DNA from: an uncultured Granulosicoccus sp.
Lineage (GTDB): Bacteria; Pseudomonadota; Gammaproteobacteria; Granulosicoccales; Granulosicoccaceae
NCBI GenBank assembly: GCA_947495035.1
Contig: CANLXI010000015.1
Coordinates: forward strand, 1 to 64,000
Reading direction: 5' to 3'
Length of the DNA: 64,000 bases
Each line of letters opens with the position of its first letter. Within the stretch, counting starts at the first letter, position 1. A program made the translations under genes and the position numbers. Of this stretch, positions 1 to 9,142 are shown in pieces. Under the pieces are notes generated by a model that worked only from the letters and a program-made list of their open reading frames with translations, did not search any database and had not been told where the DNA came from.

Positions 1-85
1 TCAAGGTCTCAAGGTCTCAAGGTCTCAAGGTCTCAAGGTCTCAAGGTCTCAAGGTCTCAAGGTCTCAAGGTCTCAAGGTCTCAAG
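1..85. repeat. 8-bp tandem repeat, about 10.6 copies
   Basis: The unit TCAAGGTC is repeated perfectly ten times and ends with a partial copy (TCAAG). It begins at or before the window edge, so the true copy number is unknown. It lies 33 bp beyond the stop of the convergent GST gene and contains no ORF or hairpin. Such a simple array is prone to slippage and may vary in length between strains. Confidence 0.95.
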
Positions 86-117
86 ATGGATCGGATATAC
101 AGGAAATACCTGCATTA

Positions 118-762
118 CTACACTGGTTCCGGCGCGCGCAGGCTGTCGTAGTCGATCATGACATTGTCACGATAGGCCGGACGCTCTGTCAGGTTTTGAT
201 AGTACCGAGAAATCCGGGGAAGATCCGGTCGTTCGATCTCCATGGTGAAATACCGATAGAGACAAGCCGCCATGGGCATGTCACCCAGCGTGAGTTGATC
301 GCCGTTGATATACGAACGTGATTCCAGTTCTGCTTCAAACAGGGAGAACTGCTTGCAGACAACTTCTTGTGCCTGAGCAAGGACCTTTCCGCTGCGTTCG
401 GCATGGGGGAGTTTGACAGTCTGGTGGAAGATGATCTGGAAATTCGCGTAAACCGAATTCTGATACCACTCCATCCACATGTCCGACGCACCTCTAGCCG
501 CTGGCGTTGATCCGAAGAGTGTGTCCTTGTCATAGGCATCCGCAAGGTAACGCATGATGGCGTTCGATTCCCAGAGTACCGTTTCGCCATCGACCAGCGT
601 CGGCACCTTCTGGTGTGGATTGAGTGCCATATAGGCGGCATCATTCAATCCACCAAAACGACCACCTGCATCGAAGCGTTTGTAGTCAAGCCCAAGCTCA
701 GCCAGTACCCACATGACTTTCTGGACATTGATGGACGTTCGCCGTCCCCATAGTTCGATCAT
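118..762 (-). CDS. Glutathione S-transferase family protein
   Basis: A 214-residue cytosolic GST-like protein, the usual length for the family. The N-terminal thioredoxin-fold half carries the cis-proline segment NPHQKVPTLVDG (about residues 48-59) and the glutathione-contacting stretch WESNAIMRYL (about 64-73). The C-terminal half is the all-helical GST domain with the capping segment LTLGDMPMAA. It would conjugate or reduce electrophiles with glutathione; the substrate cannot be told. The start is the first ATG matching the family N-terminus (MIELWGRRTS). It is monocistronic and reads toward the 8-bp repeat array. Confidence 0.9.
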   Translation of the reverse strand: MIELWGRRTSINVQKVMWVLAELGLDYKRFDAGGRFGGLNDAAYMALNPHQKVPTLVDGETVLWESNAIMRYLADAYDKDTLFGSTPAARGASDMWMEWYQNSVYANFQIIFHQTVKLPHAERSGKVLAQAQEVVCKQFSLFEAELESRSYINGDQLTLGDMPMAACLYRYFTMEIERPDLPRISRYYQNLTERPAYRDNVMIDYDSLRAPEPV

Positions 763-1408
763 GTCATTCTGCTATCCGTTGGGTTCGTTCAGGCAGACGG
801 TCTGTTCTCACAATGACTCTGAAACAGATGATGGTAGTCTGCACGGCGTAATATCATGAACAGGTGTGTTTCCTGGATTATAACTCGGATAATACGTCGT
901 GGAAATATCCGCAACGACTAAATGCAATGACAATATCGTATTTTCTCCTCATGCCGACGGGTTGGGTTGTACTTGCAGATTGAATTCGCCGAACATGCTT
1001 GCATTGCACGTTGTTGTTGATCCTGTTGCCCGGTTTCACCGGGTTTGCGGATTTTTCTCTTTTTACTGGGGTTTTCAATGGAAGAGCGGTATTCAACTCC
1101 GAACATGAAAGGCAGTTCTGGCGTGTGTGGTGGTTCGCAAGCAGGTAACGCATGACGGTTATCCATCGGTAATGATGCGAATGGGAATATCGCTGTCATA
1201 TGGGCGATTTCGTATCTGTGCATTTACACGTGGCAATTGCTGATTGAGGTATTCGGGCCACTTCTGCAAATAATGGAAAATGCGATTGAAGGCATCAATA
1301 ATCATGATATCCCGCAGGGCTTGTCTGCTCATATACTGTTCGTCGGAATGCAGTCAGGCATTCAATCAACGAGTCTCGACGACTCCTGTTCCAGTGAGTG
1401 GATAATCG
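763..1408. other. Intergenic region without a recognisable gene
   Basis: About 650 bp between the divergent GST and redoxin genes. It is more AT-rich than the flanking genes. Only short ORFs with no recognisable sequence lie here, on both strands (878-1223). It must hold promoters for both neighbours, but I could not pick a convincing -35/-10 pair. Confidence 0.5.
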
Positions 1409-1933
1409 ATGAGCGAAAAATTGACACCCGATGTCGCAGTGCCCGACCTGACATTGCCGTTGGTCGGTGGTGGAGAGTTTGATCTGGCGGCAGAATCACC
1501 ACAGAATTTCTCGATGGTGTTGTTCTACCGTGGACACCATTGCCCCGTGTGCAAGAACTACCTTGAGGGACTCGCTACGTTGTTGAATGACTATGAAGCA
1601 GCGGGTTTCAGTGTGGTGGCAGCGTCGATGAACGGTCCCGAGCTGGCTGCAAGGACTGCACAGGAGTGGGATGTTGGCAAGCTTCGCATCGCGCACAGTG
1701 TCTCTGTTGCTGATGCCAGGAAGTGGGGGCTGTGGATTACGAAAGCGTTCAAGGAAGGTGAAGAGGACATTTTCACGGAGCCGGGTCTGTTCTGGGTTCG
1801 ACCTGATGGTCGACTGTACCTGGCGGATATCTCCAACATGCCATGGGCCAGACCGGATCTGGGTAATCTTCTGTCCAAGGTTGACTACGCCCTGGCGAAC
1901 GACTATCCGGCCCGTGGCACTTACACCGGTTGA
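1409..1933 (+). CDS. Peroxiredoxin-like (AhpC/TSA) protein
   Basis: A 174-residue redoxin-fold protein. The motif HHCPVCKNY places a CXXC pair at Cys45 and Cys48, after the beta-strand FSMVLFYRG, as in the thioredoxin-like AhpC/TSA branch in which both cysteines lie in one active-site loop. It probably reduces peroxides or disulfides in the cytosol, since no signal peptide is seen. The downstream EPGLFWVRPDGRLY segment matches the cis-Pro strand of this fold. The start ATG has only a weak purine-rich stretch upstream. No partner gene is adjacent. Confidence 0.82.
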   Translation: MSEKLTPDVAVPDLTLPLVGGGEFDLAAESPQNFSMVLFYRGHHCPVCKNYLEGLATLLNDYEAAGFSVVAASMNGPELAARTAQEWDVGKLRIAHSVSVADARKWGLWITKAFKEGEEDIFTEPGLFWVRPDGRLYLADISNMPWARPDLGNLLSKVDYALANDYPARGTYTG

Positions 1934-2132
1934 TGGGCATTCGAAAAGTGTTGCAGAGTAAAAGGTTGTCTATCTCTTGCAGTGATGTCGCTGCCAGGGG
2001 TCAGAGTAAGCAAGACTGACTCCACAAGCGGTCAGTTATTTCGGCCGGAAGCAGGAAACCATCGCGTTCGATTCTTTACTTGTCTCGATGAATCAGAGTA
2101 CATTGCTCTGTACGTCGGCAGGCGAGGTTTCC

Positions 2133-2933
2133 ATGGCAGACCCATTTCAGGATATCGATGCGGTAGATTCAAGGTTTCTGGATGTGGTTGTGGCCGCTCT
2201 GGAAGCAAGAGCGGCGGAGGAACAGATGGTTCAGATAATCGAGCGCTATCTCGATTCTCTGAACTGGGTTGATGGGGCCACGCACGTGGAAGTGGGCGCG
2301 GGTACTGGCCCCATTGCCCGACGAATGGCTGCAAGAGCGGGTGCGGCCTGCGTCATCGCGATGGACCCATCGGTCAATCTGGTAAAGCGTGCGGCCACTC
2401 TGGCTGAGCATCTGGACAATCTGGAGTGTCGGGTAGGTGGCGGAGAGCAGCTGGCGTTCGACACCGGCTCCATCGACAGCATTGTCATGCACACGGTTCT
2501 CAGTCACGTTATAGAACCGGAGATCCTGCTGAAAGAGGCCTGTCGGGTCTTGAAGCCAGGTGGGAAGATCGTCATCTGCGACGCCGATTTCGAAAAGACA
2601 TCGCTGGGCAATTTTGCAGGCGATCCACTGGACTCCTGTGCTCGCTTTTTTGTGGATAACGTTGTCACCCAGCCCTATCTGATCTCGAATCTGAGACAGC
2701 TGATAGTCAGCGCCGGTTTTCTGCTTGATGAGTTTCGTGTCGATAGTCGTGCCATTACAGACACGGATGGTGGCATGGCCTGGGTTCGAATGGGTACAGC
2801 CTTGATGGTCGAGCGTGGTCTCATTGCCCAGGCACTCGCGGACGCGCTGGCAGATGAGTATCTGAGGCGCAAGGAGGCGGGCACTCTGTATGGACACCAG
2901 CCCTTCGGTACCGTGATTGCAACGCGGCCATGA
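2133..2933 (+). CDS. Class I SAM-dependent methyltransferase
   Basis: A 266-residue methyltransferase (Methyltransf_11/25 type). Motif I is HVEVGAGTGPIARRMA (from residue 51), followed by the acidic loop MDPSVNLV and by motif IV/post-IV DSIVMHTVLSHVIEP and CRVLKPGGKIVICD. The substrate is unknown. An ATG 45 bp upstream (2088) is in frame, but the start at 2133 follows an AGGCGAGG stretch at ribosome-binding distance and begins just before the conserved region, so I prefer it. It is not obviously co-transcribed with its neighbours. Confidence 0.82.
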   Translation: MADPFQDIDAVDSRFLDVVVAALEARAAEEQMVQIIERYLDSLNWVDGATHVEVGAGTGPIARRMAARAGAACVIAMDPSVNLVKRAATLAEHLDNLECRVGGGEQLAFDTGSIDSIVMHTVLSHVIEPEILLKEACRVLKPGGKIVICDADFEKTSLGNFAGDPLDSCARFFVDNVVTQPYLISNLRQLIVSAGFLLDEFRVDSRAITDTDGGMAWVRMGTALMVERGLIAQALADALADEYLRRKEAGTLYGHQPFGTVIATRP

Positions 2934-3151
2934 GGGTGATGCGACCATGGGGACGCCTGCGAGCCCGGCAGCGCAATGTAACCATGATGACATGCTTCTG
3001 AATTACCGTTTTGATTATAGTTGTCCGGGTACCGCAGCCCAGGAACGACAAATTGGCGGCTTCGCAACCGCGTACACAGGCTTGACGTCCGCAATCGAGA
3101 CGGAAAATCCATGAGCATGTCTGTCCTGCAAGGGACCGGGAGACGAACGTT

Positions 3152-3991
3152 GTGCAGAAGCTCGTGGTCAAGGAAGAGGGTCGGTCTGGCGTCGGGTTTG
3201 TGTTTGCTGCGTTCCGACAGATTCTGCTGTCGAGTTTCGGACAGAGACGTTTTTTCCCGACTATTGCAGCTGTCACGATACTGTTGACGGTCGGTGGTGC
3301 GCCGTTGGAATCGCATGGCCAGACGACTGATGGACATCGAACCTTGTACCTGGCGACATCCAATCAGCCTCCTGTGGTCAATGCCGTGGGGTCTGGCTAT
3401 CTGGACAGGATTCTGCTTGACGTCGGACAGCGTACCCGACTCACCTTTGACATCAGAAAGCTACCCGCTGCCCGTGGGCTGGCACTGGCCAATACCGGCG
3501 TGCTTGATGGCGAGGTGGCGAGAACCGATGCGAGAGAAGATCAATATCCACATCTGATACGGGTACCGGAACCCGTCATCGATATCGTTGTTGCCGGCGT
3601 GTATACAAGAGATGACATTCAGGTGGATGAAATCGAGGATTTCCGGAAATATCGAGTAGGCCGGGTACGCGGCTGGAAATATGTCGAGAACATGTTGTCA
3701 TCCGTCGCCGGTGTCACGGTCACCCGGACTGAGGATCAGTTGATGGACATGCTGAATGCCGATCGTCTGGATATTGCCGTCCTGACTGTGGCTCCCGCTC
3801 GACTCAGGGCACGCGAACGTGGGATGATCAACCTGAAGATCACGAACTACGCGATTCGCAAGGACATGTATCTGTATCTGCATGAAAGCAAGGCCGATCT
3901 GGTTGGGCTGATTGATTCTGCGATAAGAGCCATGAAAGCGGATGGCCGTCATGATGCCATCTTGAAAGACTATCGCTTCGAGAATCAGTGA
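3152..3991 (+). CDS. Periplasmic solute-binding protein, probable ligand sensor for the adjacent kinase
   Basis: A 279-residue protein of the bacterial extracellular solute-binding family 3 fold (amino-acid-binding/HisJ-like). It has an N-terminal signal-like hydrophobic stretch near residues 36-56, then the TLYLATSNQPPVVNAVGSGY strand and a late segment KDMYLYLHESKADLVGLIDSAIRAM typical of the family's C-terminal lobe. The start is GTG, preceded by GGGAG at 8 bp. No permease or ATPase is adjacent. Instead the stop codon lies one base before the start of a hybrid histidine kinase, so it more likely presents a ligand to that sensor than feeds a transporter. Confidence 0.75.
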   Translation: MQKLVVKEEGRSGVGFVFAAFRQILLSSFGQRRFFPTIAAVTILLTVGGAPLESHGQTTDGHRTLYLATSNQPPVVNAVGSGYLDRILLDVGQRTRLTFDIRKLPAARGLALANTGVLDGEVARTDAREDQYPHLIRVPEPVIDIVVAGVYTRDDIQVDEIEDFRKYRVGRVRGWKYVENMLSSVAGVTVTRTEDQLMDMLNADRLDIAVLTVAPARLRARERGMINLKITNYAIRKDMYLYLHESKADLVGLIDSAIRAMKADGRHDAILKDYRFENQ

Positions 3992-3992
3992 G

Positions 3993-6242
3993 TTGACTCA
4001 GGGAAGGCTTTTTTCTCGAATCGCCGCCAAGGCAATCCGTTCCACCGTTGTCCCCATGCTGTTGGCATTGACGGCAATGCTCGTTTTCACGGCCTTTGTC
4101 AGCTACCAGATATCGATCCATCAATTGCGGGTGCGAATCCAGGAGATCGGCAATGAACACAAGGCTGATATCCAGACCCATTTGTGGGAGTTCGATCTGG
4201 AGGCCCTGACATCCCATCTTCGTGGGTTCACTGCCAATGACAGTATTCAACGGGCTTACATCGTGGATCAATCCGGTCAGACGATCAGTCAGGGGACTTC
4301 CATCAGCGACGGAACAGGGGTGATGAAAGCCGATTTTCCGCTGATGCATGCAGATGGACGAGGTGATTCACAGCTGCTGGGGCATCTGACCATCGAGGCC
4401 AACAATGGCGCTGTCTGGTCGATAGTATTGAGAAATGCCCTGGCTCTCATCGCAATCTTCGTGATTTCCACCGTCTTTGTTACCGCCTTGATCATCCGGC
4501 AATTCAATCGGATTGCATTCACCCCTCTGGCAGCCCTATCGGCCAGGCTTCGCGATCCGGAGCATGCCCATGATCTGACCATCGATCTGCCGCGGGAGTC
4601 TGGTGCGGGAGACGTGGATGAACTGGACGAACTGGTCGAGTCGATCCGTGCAATGCGAGAAAACCTGCTTCTGGCCAGGGAGAGCATGGAAGAAGGGGCT
4701 CAAAGACTGGCGTCTGCCGCTCATCTTGCGGGGCTCGCATTTGCCAGGTTCGATCCCTCATTGACACGGCTTGCTGCCTGTGACGACAATTTTGCGGCGA
4801 TTCATCGAAAGACCGTGGATGAGATGCTGCGGTTGAATATTCGCACGGACGTCGTCGAGAAAGTGCTGGACAAGAGCTCACTGGAGCTATTTCTGGCCGC
4901 CTGCAACAGGGTGGTCGCCGGAAATTCCGACATACAGACGCTGCGGCTCAATTTCGATGATGGTGAGTTCCTGTTCCTGAAACAGTATTTTCTGGGCAAG
5001 TTCAATGACAATGGCGAGCTGACTGCCATCGATGTCATTGCACAGGATGTGACCTACGAGCAGATCAACCAGGAAATGCTCCTGCAGACACAGAAAAACA
5101 AGGCCATCGGCAATCTGACCGGCGGGGTGGCCCACGATTTCAACAATATTCTGGCTGTCATTTCCGGCAATCTGGAAATTTCCAGTGCCAGCACCGAGAA
5201 CCCGGTTGTCGTTGCTCATAATACCGTCGCACTGGAGGCGGTCGATCGCGGTGCACGGTTGACCCGGCAACTTCTGTCCTTTGCCCGCAAACAACCCCTG
5301 TCTCCTGTCGTGCTGGATGTGGGCAAACTCGTCAGGGAATCGGTTCCCCTGATTCAGACGTCGATTGGTGCAACCATAGATCTGGAGGTTGTCAACGATG
5401 CCGGATTGTGGAGAACACTGGCTGATCAGGCGCAACTCGAGGCAGTATTGCTGAATCTTGTTGTCAATGCCCGTGATGCCATGCCAAGGGGAGGCACTTT
5501 GAGTATCGAGTGCTGTAATGCAAGACTGGATTCCAGTTACGCACGTTCCAACATGGAAGTTGTCGCGGGTAATTATGTCTGTCTTTCGGTCAGCGACTCC
5601 GGGCTCGGGATGAGCGACGAAGTCGTCAAGCAGTGTATCGAACCTTTTTTCACAACCAAAACCGCGGGAGAAGGTACCGGACTGGGGTTGTCAATGGCCT
5701 TTGGATTCGCCAAGCAGTCCAGGGGGCATCTGAAGGTCTATTCCGAATTGGATCATGGTACGACCGTCAGATTGTATCTGCCGAAGGTTCAGCAGAAAGT
5801 GGCTTCGCTGGCACCTGCCGTGACTGTTGATCATCGAGCAAGACTGGCGGGCTTGCGCGTGTTCATCATCGAGGATAACGAGCAGTTGCGACAAGTGATC
5901 AGCAGTCAGGTCGAATCTCTGGGCTGCGAGGTCCATGCCGCCTGGGACGAGGCCTCATCGGTGGCGCTGATCGATGGACTGGAGAGTGTTGACGTGTTCC
6001 TGTCAGACATCATCCTGCCCGGTCATACGGATGGCCGACGCCTGGTAGAGAGACTTTCCAGACAGATGCCACAGGCGAAGACGGTCTTCATGTCGGGTTT
6101 TACCGAAAATTCGATCATTCACAATGGCACGCTTGACGACGGGGTCGTGTTTCTGCAGAAGCCCTTCAGATTGAACGAGCTGGCACAGGCTCTGATCGAT
6201 GGCATGGAGTCGGAGCCCGTTCATGAGCGGGAAACTGACTGA
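3993..6242 (+). CDS. Hybrid sensor histidine kinase
   Basis: A 749-residue inner-membrane sensor. Membrane segments lie near residues 20-40 and 147-168, enclosing a periplasmic domain of about 105 residues, followed by a HAMP-like linker and a PAS-like region (about 240-355). The HisKA-type phosphoacceptor is His381 in GGVAHDFNN. The ATPase domain has the N box NLVVNARDAMP, DSGLGMS and GTGLGLSMAFG. A C-terminal receiver has Asp672 in LSDIILPG and the conserved Lys in FLQKPF. The start is a TTG one base after the upstream binding-protein stop; the next in-frame ATG (4056) would fall inside the first membrane segment. No separate response regulator or output domain is adjacent, so phosphotransfer must go elsewhere. 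Confidence 0.88.
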   Translation: MTQGRLFSRIAAKAIRSTVVPMLLALTAMLVFTAFVSYQISIHQLRVRIQEIGNEHKADIQTHLWEFDLEALTSHLRGFTANDSIQRAYIVDQSGQTISQGTSISDGTGVMKADFPLMHADGRGDSQLLGHLTIEANNGAVWSIVLRNALALIAIFVISTVFVTALIIRQFNRIAFTPLAALSARLRDPEHAHDLTIDLPRESGAGDVDELDELVESIRAMRENLLLARESMEEGAQRLASAAHLAGLAFARFDPSLTRLAACDDNFAAIHRKTVDEMLRLNIRTDVVEKVLDKSSLELFLAACNRVVAGNSDIQTLRLNFDDGEFLFLKQYFLGKFNDNGELTAIDVIAQDVTYEQINQEMLLQTQKNKAIGNLTGGVAHDFNNILAVISGNLEISSASTENPVVVAHNTVALEAVDRGARLTRQLLSFARKQPLSPVVLDVGKLVRESVPLIQTSIGATIDLEVVNDAGLWRTLADQAQLEAVLLNLVVNARDAMPRGGTLSIECCNARLDSSYARSNMEVVAGNYVCLSVSDSGLGMSDEVVKQCIEPFFTTKTAGEGTGLGLSMAFGFAKQSRGHLKVYSELDHGTTVRLYLPKVQQKVASLAPAVTVDHRARLAGLRVFIIEDNEQLRQVISSQVESLGCEVHAAWDEASSVALIDGLESVDVFLSDIILPGHTDGRRLVERLSRQMPQAKTVFMSGFTENSIIHNGTLDDGVVFLQKPFRLNELAQALIDGMESEPVHERETD

Positions 6243-6310
6243 ATATCGAGTTGAGCCCTGCCGTCTTCTGGTAGATGCCTGATCTCCAAATGCCATGATC
6301 CTGTTGTAGC

Positions 6311-7237
6311 ATGCCTGCATGCTCCGATATCTTCAGGCTTGCCAGTCGTATGCTGCACACTCTTGTCAGGTCCATGCGGGTTCCCTTTCTGGTGCTGACG
6401 CCCGTCAGTGTCTTTCTGGGGTACGCCACCGCATTGACCAGTTCCCTGCGAATCCCGTACTCGGATCTGTTACTGGTACTGATGGGTGCCTTGCTTGCGC
6501 ATGTCAGCGTGAACATGTTCAACGAGTACCATGATTTCAAGAGTGGTCTGGATGCGAAGACGATCAAGACACCTTTCAGTGGCGGCAGTGGTGCCCTGAT
6601 CGCCAATCCGCAGGCGGCACCAGCAGTACTGATGGGTGCGGTATCCAGTCTGCTGGTTACCGCCATCATTGGTGTCTGGTTTCTATTCGGTGTGGGTCTG
6701 CTGATACTGCCTTTGGGGATCATCGGTATTCTCATCATCCTGGCCTACACACCCTGGTTGAACCGACATCCTGTGCTGTGCCTGATGGCTCCGGGCATCG
6801 GTTTCGGTCCGTTGATCGTCATGGGAACGCATGTGGTGCTCACTGGCGAGTACTCGATCCAGGCAGGGATTGCCTCATTGGTGCCGTTTTTTCTTTCCAA
6901 CAACCTCCTGCTGCTCAACCAGTTTCCTGATATCGCTGCGGACAGAAGTGTCGGTCGGCGACATTTTCCCATTGTCTACGGCGAACGCAAGGGCATCCTG
7001 TTGTATGGCAATACCGTCATGGCCACTTGTGGGGTCATTGTCCTGGGCATTCTGACGGGAATATTTCCCGAGTTGAGTATCGTGTGCTTCTTTCCGATGG
7101 GGATCGCGGTCATGGTGTTCTTCGGTATTGCCAGGCACGGAACATCGTTGGGCAGATTGTTGCCGTACCTGGGGATGAACGTCTGGGCAACGGTCATGAC
7201 GTCGGTATTTCTGGGCTTCAGCATCATCCATGGCTGA
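6311..7237 (+). CDS. UbiA-family prenyltransferase (MenA-like)
   Basis: A 308-residue polytopic membrane protein with about eight hydrophobic segments. The first Asp-rich motif is NMFNEYHDFKSGLD (about residues 68-81) and the second is NQFPDIAADRSVGRRH, the signatures of aromatic prenyltransferases that bind Mg-prenyl diphosphate. The text around them resembles 1,4-dihydroxy-2-naphthoate polyprenyltransferase (MenA) more than UbiA proper, but no menaquinone genes are nearby, so the acceptor is uncertain. The start at 6311 has no clear ribosome-binding site; ATG 6350 (MLHTLVRSMRVP) is an equally plausible start. It converges with the SSS symporter gene. Confidence 0.82.
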   Translation: MPACSDIFRLASRMLHTLVRSMRVPFLVLTPVSVFLGYATALTSSLRIPYSDLLLVLMGALLAHVSVNMFNEYHDFKSGLDAKTIKTPFSGGSGALIANPQAAPAVLMGAVSSLLVTAIIGVWFLFGVGLLILPLGIIGILIILAYTPWLNRHPVLCLMAPGIGFGPLIVMGTHVVLTGEYSIQAGIASLVPFFLSNNLLLLNQFPDIAADRSVGRRHFPIVYGERKGILLYGNTVMATCGVIVLGILTGIFPELSIVCFFPMGIAVMVFFGIARHGTSLGRLLPYLGMNVWATVMTSVFLGFSIIHG

Positions 7238-7332
7238 CGAATACGCATGAACCATGGCTGTTGCGCATGCTGATGTGCTTCACCGCCGAGGTCACCGTGG
7301 AGTCGTTCCCGAATCATGAGGCTGGCAATTCT

Positions 7333-8772
7333 TTATCCTTCCAGTTTTCGCACTCGCTGCGCCAGCGAAGTGAAATCGAAGAGCGAATTTACGGGTAGAC
7401 GCAATAACAGCAGCGATACCGCCACCGGCAGCAGTGATGCCAACAGGAACGATTCCAGCAGATTCGTGACAGGTGCCCCGGGCAGTGGGAAAACCACCAG
7501 CCCGGCCACCAGACCACAGAACGTACTGAGCGCTGCATTGGTGCTTTGATAGCGAGCATTGAACAAACCGAAAAATACCGGAAACGCCGCTGCGCAGCAA
7601 AGCAGGTCTGCCAATAGAAACAGATACAGCACACTGTAGCCCTGAGCGGCTACGAGCAACACCGGCAAGGACAGCAGCAGGATCAGCCAGCGCGACCAGG
7701 ACAGCAGGGTCTGATTGTTCATCTGAGGCAACAAGCGGTGCAGGTCGACTACCATGATGCTGGTCAGCCCGCTGATGGTGGAATCTGCGCTGCTCATGAT
7801 CAGGGCCAGCCCGAATGGCAGCAGGCCAATGGCGAACCACAGAGGCACATCCGCCAGCAGAACGCTGAACAGGGCGACAGACCCATCACCGGGCAAGTCC
7901 AGGCCCACGAAAGCAAGGCCGAACAGGCCCATGATAAAGATGATGGGAAAGCTCAGCAGGCCGCTGAGAATGAAGCCGTTGCGAATGACACGGTTGTCGC
8001 GCGCTGCAAAGACTCTTTGCCAGGTGCCTTGATAGAAAAGTCCGGTGAGAACGACTGCGATGAAAAACGTCAGTCCGGATTTCAGGCCGTTGATATCCAG
8101 TGGGTTGAGTAGTTGCGGTGCTGTTGTCCGCAGGCCTTGCAAAGCAGGGGTCAGTCCATTGCTGGCTTGCCAACCGAAGCCGATCAGCAAGGCCAGAAAG
8201 GGCAGTATGACAAGCAATTGAAGACGGTCGGTGAAGATGGTTACCCGAAGCCCGCCATACAGGGTGTACAGCAGTGTTGCACCCATGACGATGCTGGCCG
8301 TCAGCCACAGGGGTACCGGTGCCAGCAGGGCAACCATCCTGGCAATGGCGGTCAGCCCTGCGCTCAGACTGATGAAGAGATAGAAGACCATGATGACCAA
8401 AACGAAGCCATACATCACCCGTCCGTAGCGAGCGAGTACAAACTCGGTCAGGGTATGGCCTTCGGGCATCAGAACACGGATACGGCAGCCCAGTGGGATC
8501 ATGATCAGCCGTGGCGCCAGAGCCCCCAGAGCATAGCCGGTGATGGCGCCTATACCTCCCCAGGTGGCAGCCTGCGCCGGGCCGAACAGAATCCATGTGC
8601 CCAGGGTCGTGGCCAGCAACGTCAGCAGTGTGGCAGCGCTGCTCTGGCTGTTGCGAGCCACCAGATAGTCGTCCAGTCTGTCCTGTTTGCGATGGGCATA
8701 GAGCAAGCCTGGTACGGCGAACAGTGCCGCGAATACAAGCAGCCATATGAGGGCTGTGGAGGTGCTGAACAT
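7333..8772 (-). CDS. Sodium:solute symporter under TPP riboswitch control (putative thiamin or thiamin-precursor transporter)
   Basis: A 479-residue protein of the SSS family with about 13 predicted membrane helices. It starts MFSTSTALIWLLVFAALF and has the SSS-typical SSADSTISGLTSIMVVDL segment. The frame stays open to 8931, but the ATG at 8772 is preceded by AAGGAAGAC at good spacing and leaves the leader free for a TPP riboswitch (8885-8975). A sigma-70 promoter is visible at 8983-9011. Repression by TPP implies uptake of thiamin, a pyrimidine or thiazole precursor, or a degradation product. SSS members under TPP control have been predicted as thiamin-related transporters (the ThiV proposal); the substrate here is inference. 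Confidence 0.87.
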   Translation of the reverse strand: MFSTSTALIWLLVFAALFAVPGLLYAHRKQDRLDDYLVARNSQSSAATLLTLLATTLGTWILFGPAQAATWGGIGAITGYALGALAPRLIMIPLGCRIRVLMPEGHTLTEFVLARYGRVMYGFVLVIMVFYLFISLSAGLTAIARMVALLAPVPLWLTASIVMGATLLYTLYGGLRVTIFTDRLQLLVILPFLALLIGFGWQASNGLTPALQGLRTTAPQLLNPLDINGLKSGLTFFIAVVLTGLFYQGTWQRVFAARDNRVIRNGFILSGLLSFPIIFIMGLFGLAFVGLDLPGDGSVALFSVLLADVPLWFAIGLLPFGLALIMSSADSTISGLTSIMVVDLHRLLPQMNNQTLLSWSRWLILLLSLPVLLVAAQGYSVLYLFLLADLLCCAAAFPVFFGLFNARYQSTNAALSTFCGLVAGLVVFPLPGAPVTNLLESFLLASLLPVAVSLLLLRLPVNSLFDFTSLAQRVRKLEG

Positions 8773-8884
8773 GGTTGTCTTCCTTGTCTTGAGCGGCGCT
8801 GACGTTTCGCCACAGGTGGCGGGCATCCGGCAAGGCAGGGAGACGGGAAAGAGGCTGGAGGCATGCATGGTGCAGCCTTGTTCC

Positions 8885-8975
8885 TTCCCTTCGCCAGCAT
8901 TATCCGGATCAGGTTCAAAGGGTTGCCACACACACAGTGTGGTGTCTCAGCCGCTTTCCACGGCACCCCCAGGAG
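8885..8975 (-). promoter_or_regulatory. TPP riboswitch (THI element) upstream of the SSS symporter
   Basis: Read on the minus strand, the segment has the conserved THI-box blocks in order: GGGGGTGCCG, GGCTGAGA, then ACCCTTTGAACCTGATC, CGGATAATGCTGGCGAAGGG. The CTGAGA pyrimidine-sensing loop and the CCTGATC...TAATGC...GAAGGGA pyrophosphate arm are intact. It lies 112 nt upstream of the symporter ATG. A CGCCAC-CT-GTGGCG hairpin follows in the leader without an obvious U-run, so control could be translational or Rho-dependent. Confidence 0.95.
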
Positions 8976-8982
8976 TGAGCGC

Positions 8983-9011
8983 AGAATAGGAAGTTCAAGT
9001 CCACTTGTCAA
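8983..9011 (-). promoter_or_regulatory. Sigma-70 promoter of the SSS symporter leader
   Basis: On the minus strand, a perfect TTGACA (-35, plus-strand 9006-9011) is separated by exactly 17 bp from TATTCT (-10, plus-strand 8983-8988). The expected start of transcription falls at about 8976, just before the first conserved block of the TPP riboswitch. Confidence 0.8.
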
Positions 9012-9049
9012 CGATTATCAATTGACGCTACATCTTTCCTCAGTTGTTG

Positions 9050-9058
9050 TGCTATGGT
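9050..9058 (+). promoter_or_regulatory. Possible extended -10 promoter for the SDR-monooxygenase operon
   Basis: TGCTATGGT fits an extended -10 (TGnTATGGT) about 12 bp upstream of the plus-strand TPP riboswitch. No good -35 lies at standard spacing; a TTGACG at 9022-9027 is too far. It is the best candidate in the roughly 95-bp gap between the two riboswitches. Confidence 0.4.
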
Positions 9059-9068
9059 TTTCGCTCGA

Positions 9069-9142
9069 CACGGGGTGTCCTGATTTGCAGGGCTGAGAAA
9101 AAACCCGTTGAACCTGATCCAGTTCATACTGGCGAAGGGATG
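9069..9142 (+). promoter_or_regulatory. TPP riboswitch (THI element) upstream of the SDR-monooxygenase operon
   Basis: It contains the canonical blocks CGGGGTGTCC, GGGCTGAGAAA, ACCCGTTGAACCTGATC and AGTTCATACTGGCGAAGGGA. It lies back-to-back with the minus-strand riboswitch and 64 nt upstream of the SDR start codon. Between aptamer and gene, CCTCA-ATCC-TGAGG (9187-9200) can fold so that the TGAGG ribosome-binding site is paired, suggesting control at translation initiation. Confidence 0.95.

Noticed and set aside
7738..8802. Long plus-strand ORFs opposite the SSS symporter (124 and 229 codons)
   Set aside because: They are Gln-, Gly- and Asp-rich antisense shadows of the symporter, have no family resemblance, and the minus-strand frame has membrane helices, a ribosome-binding site and a riboswitch.
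8773..8931. 53-residue N-terminal extension of the symporter
   Set aside because: It covers the leader and riboswitch 3' part and is not SSS-like; the ATG at 8772 has a strong ribosome-binding site.
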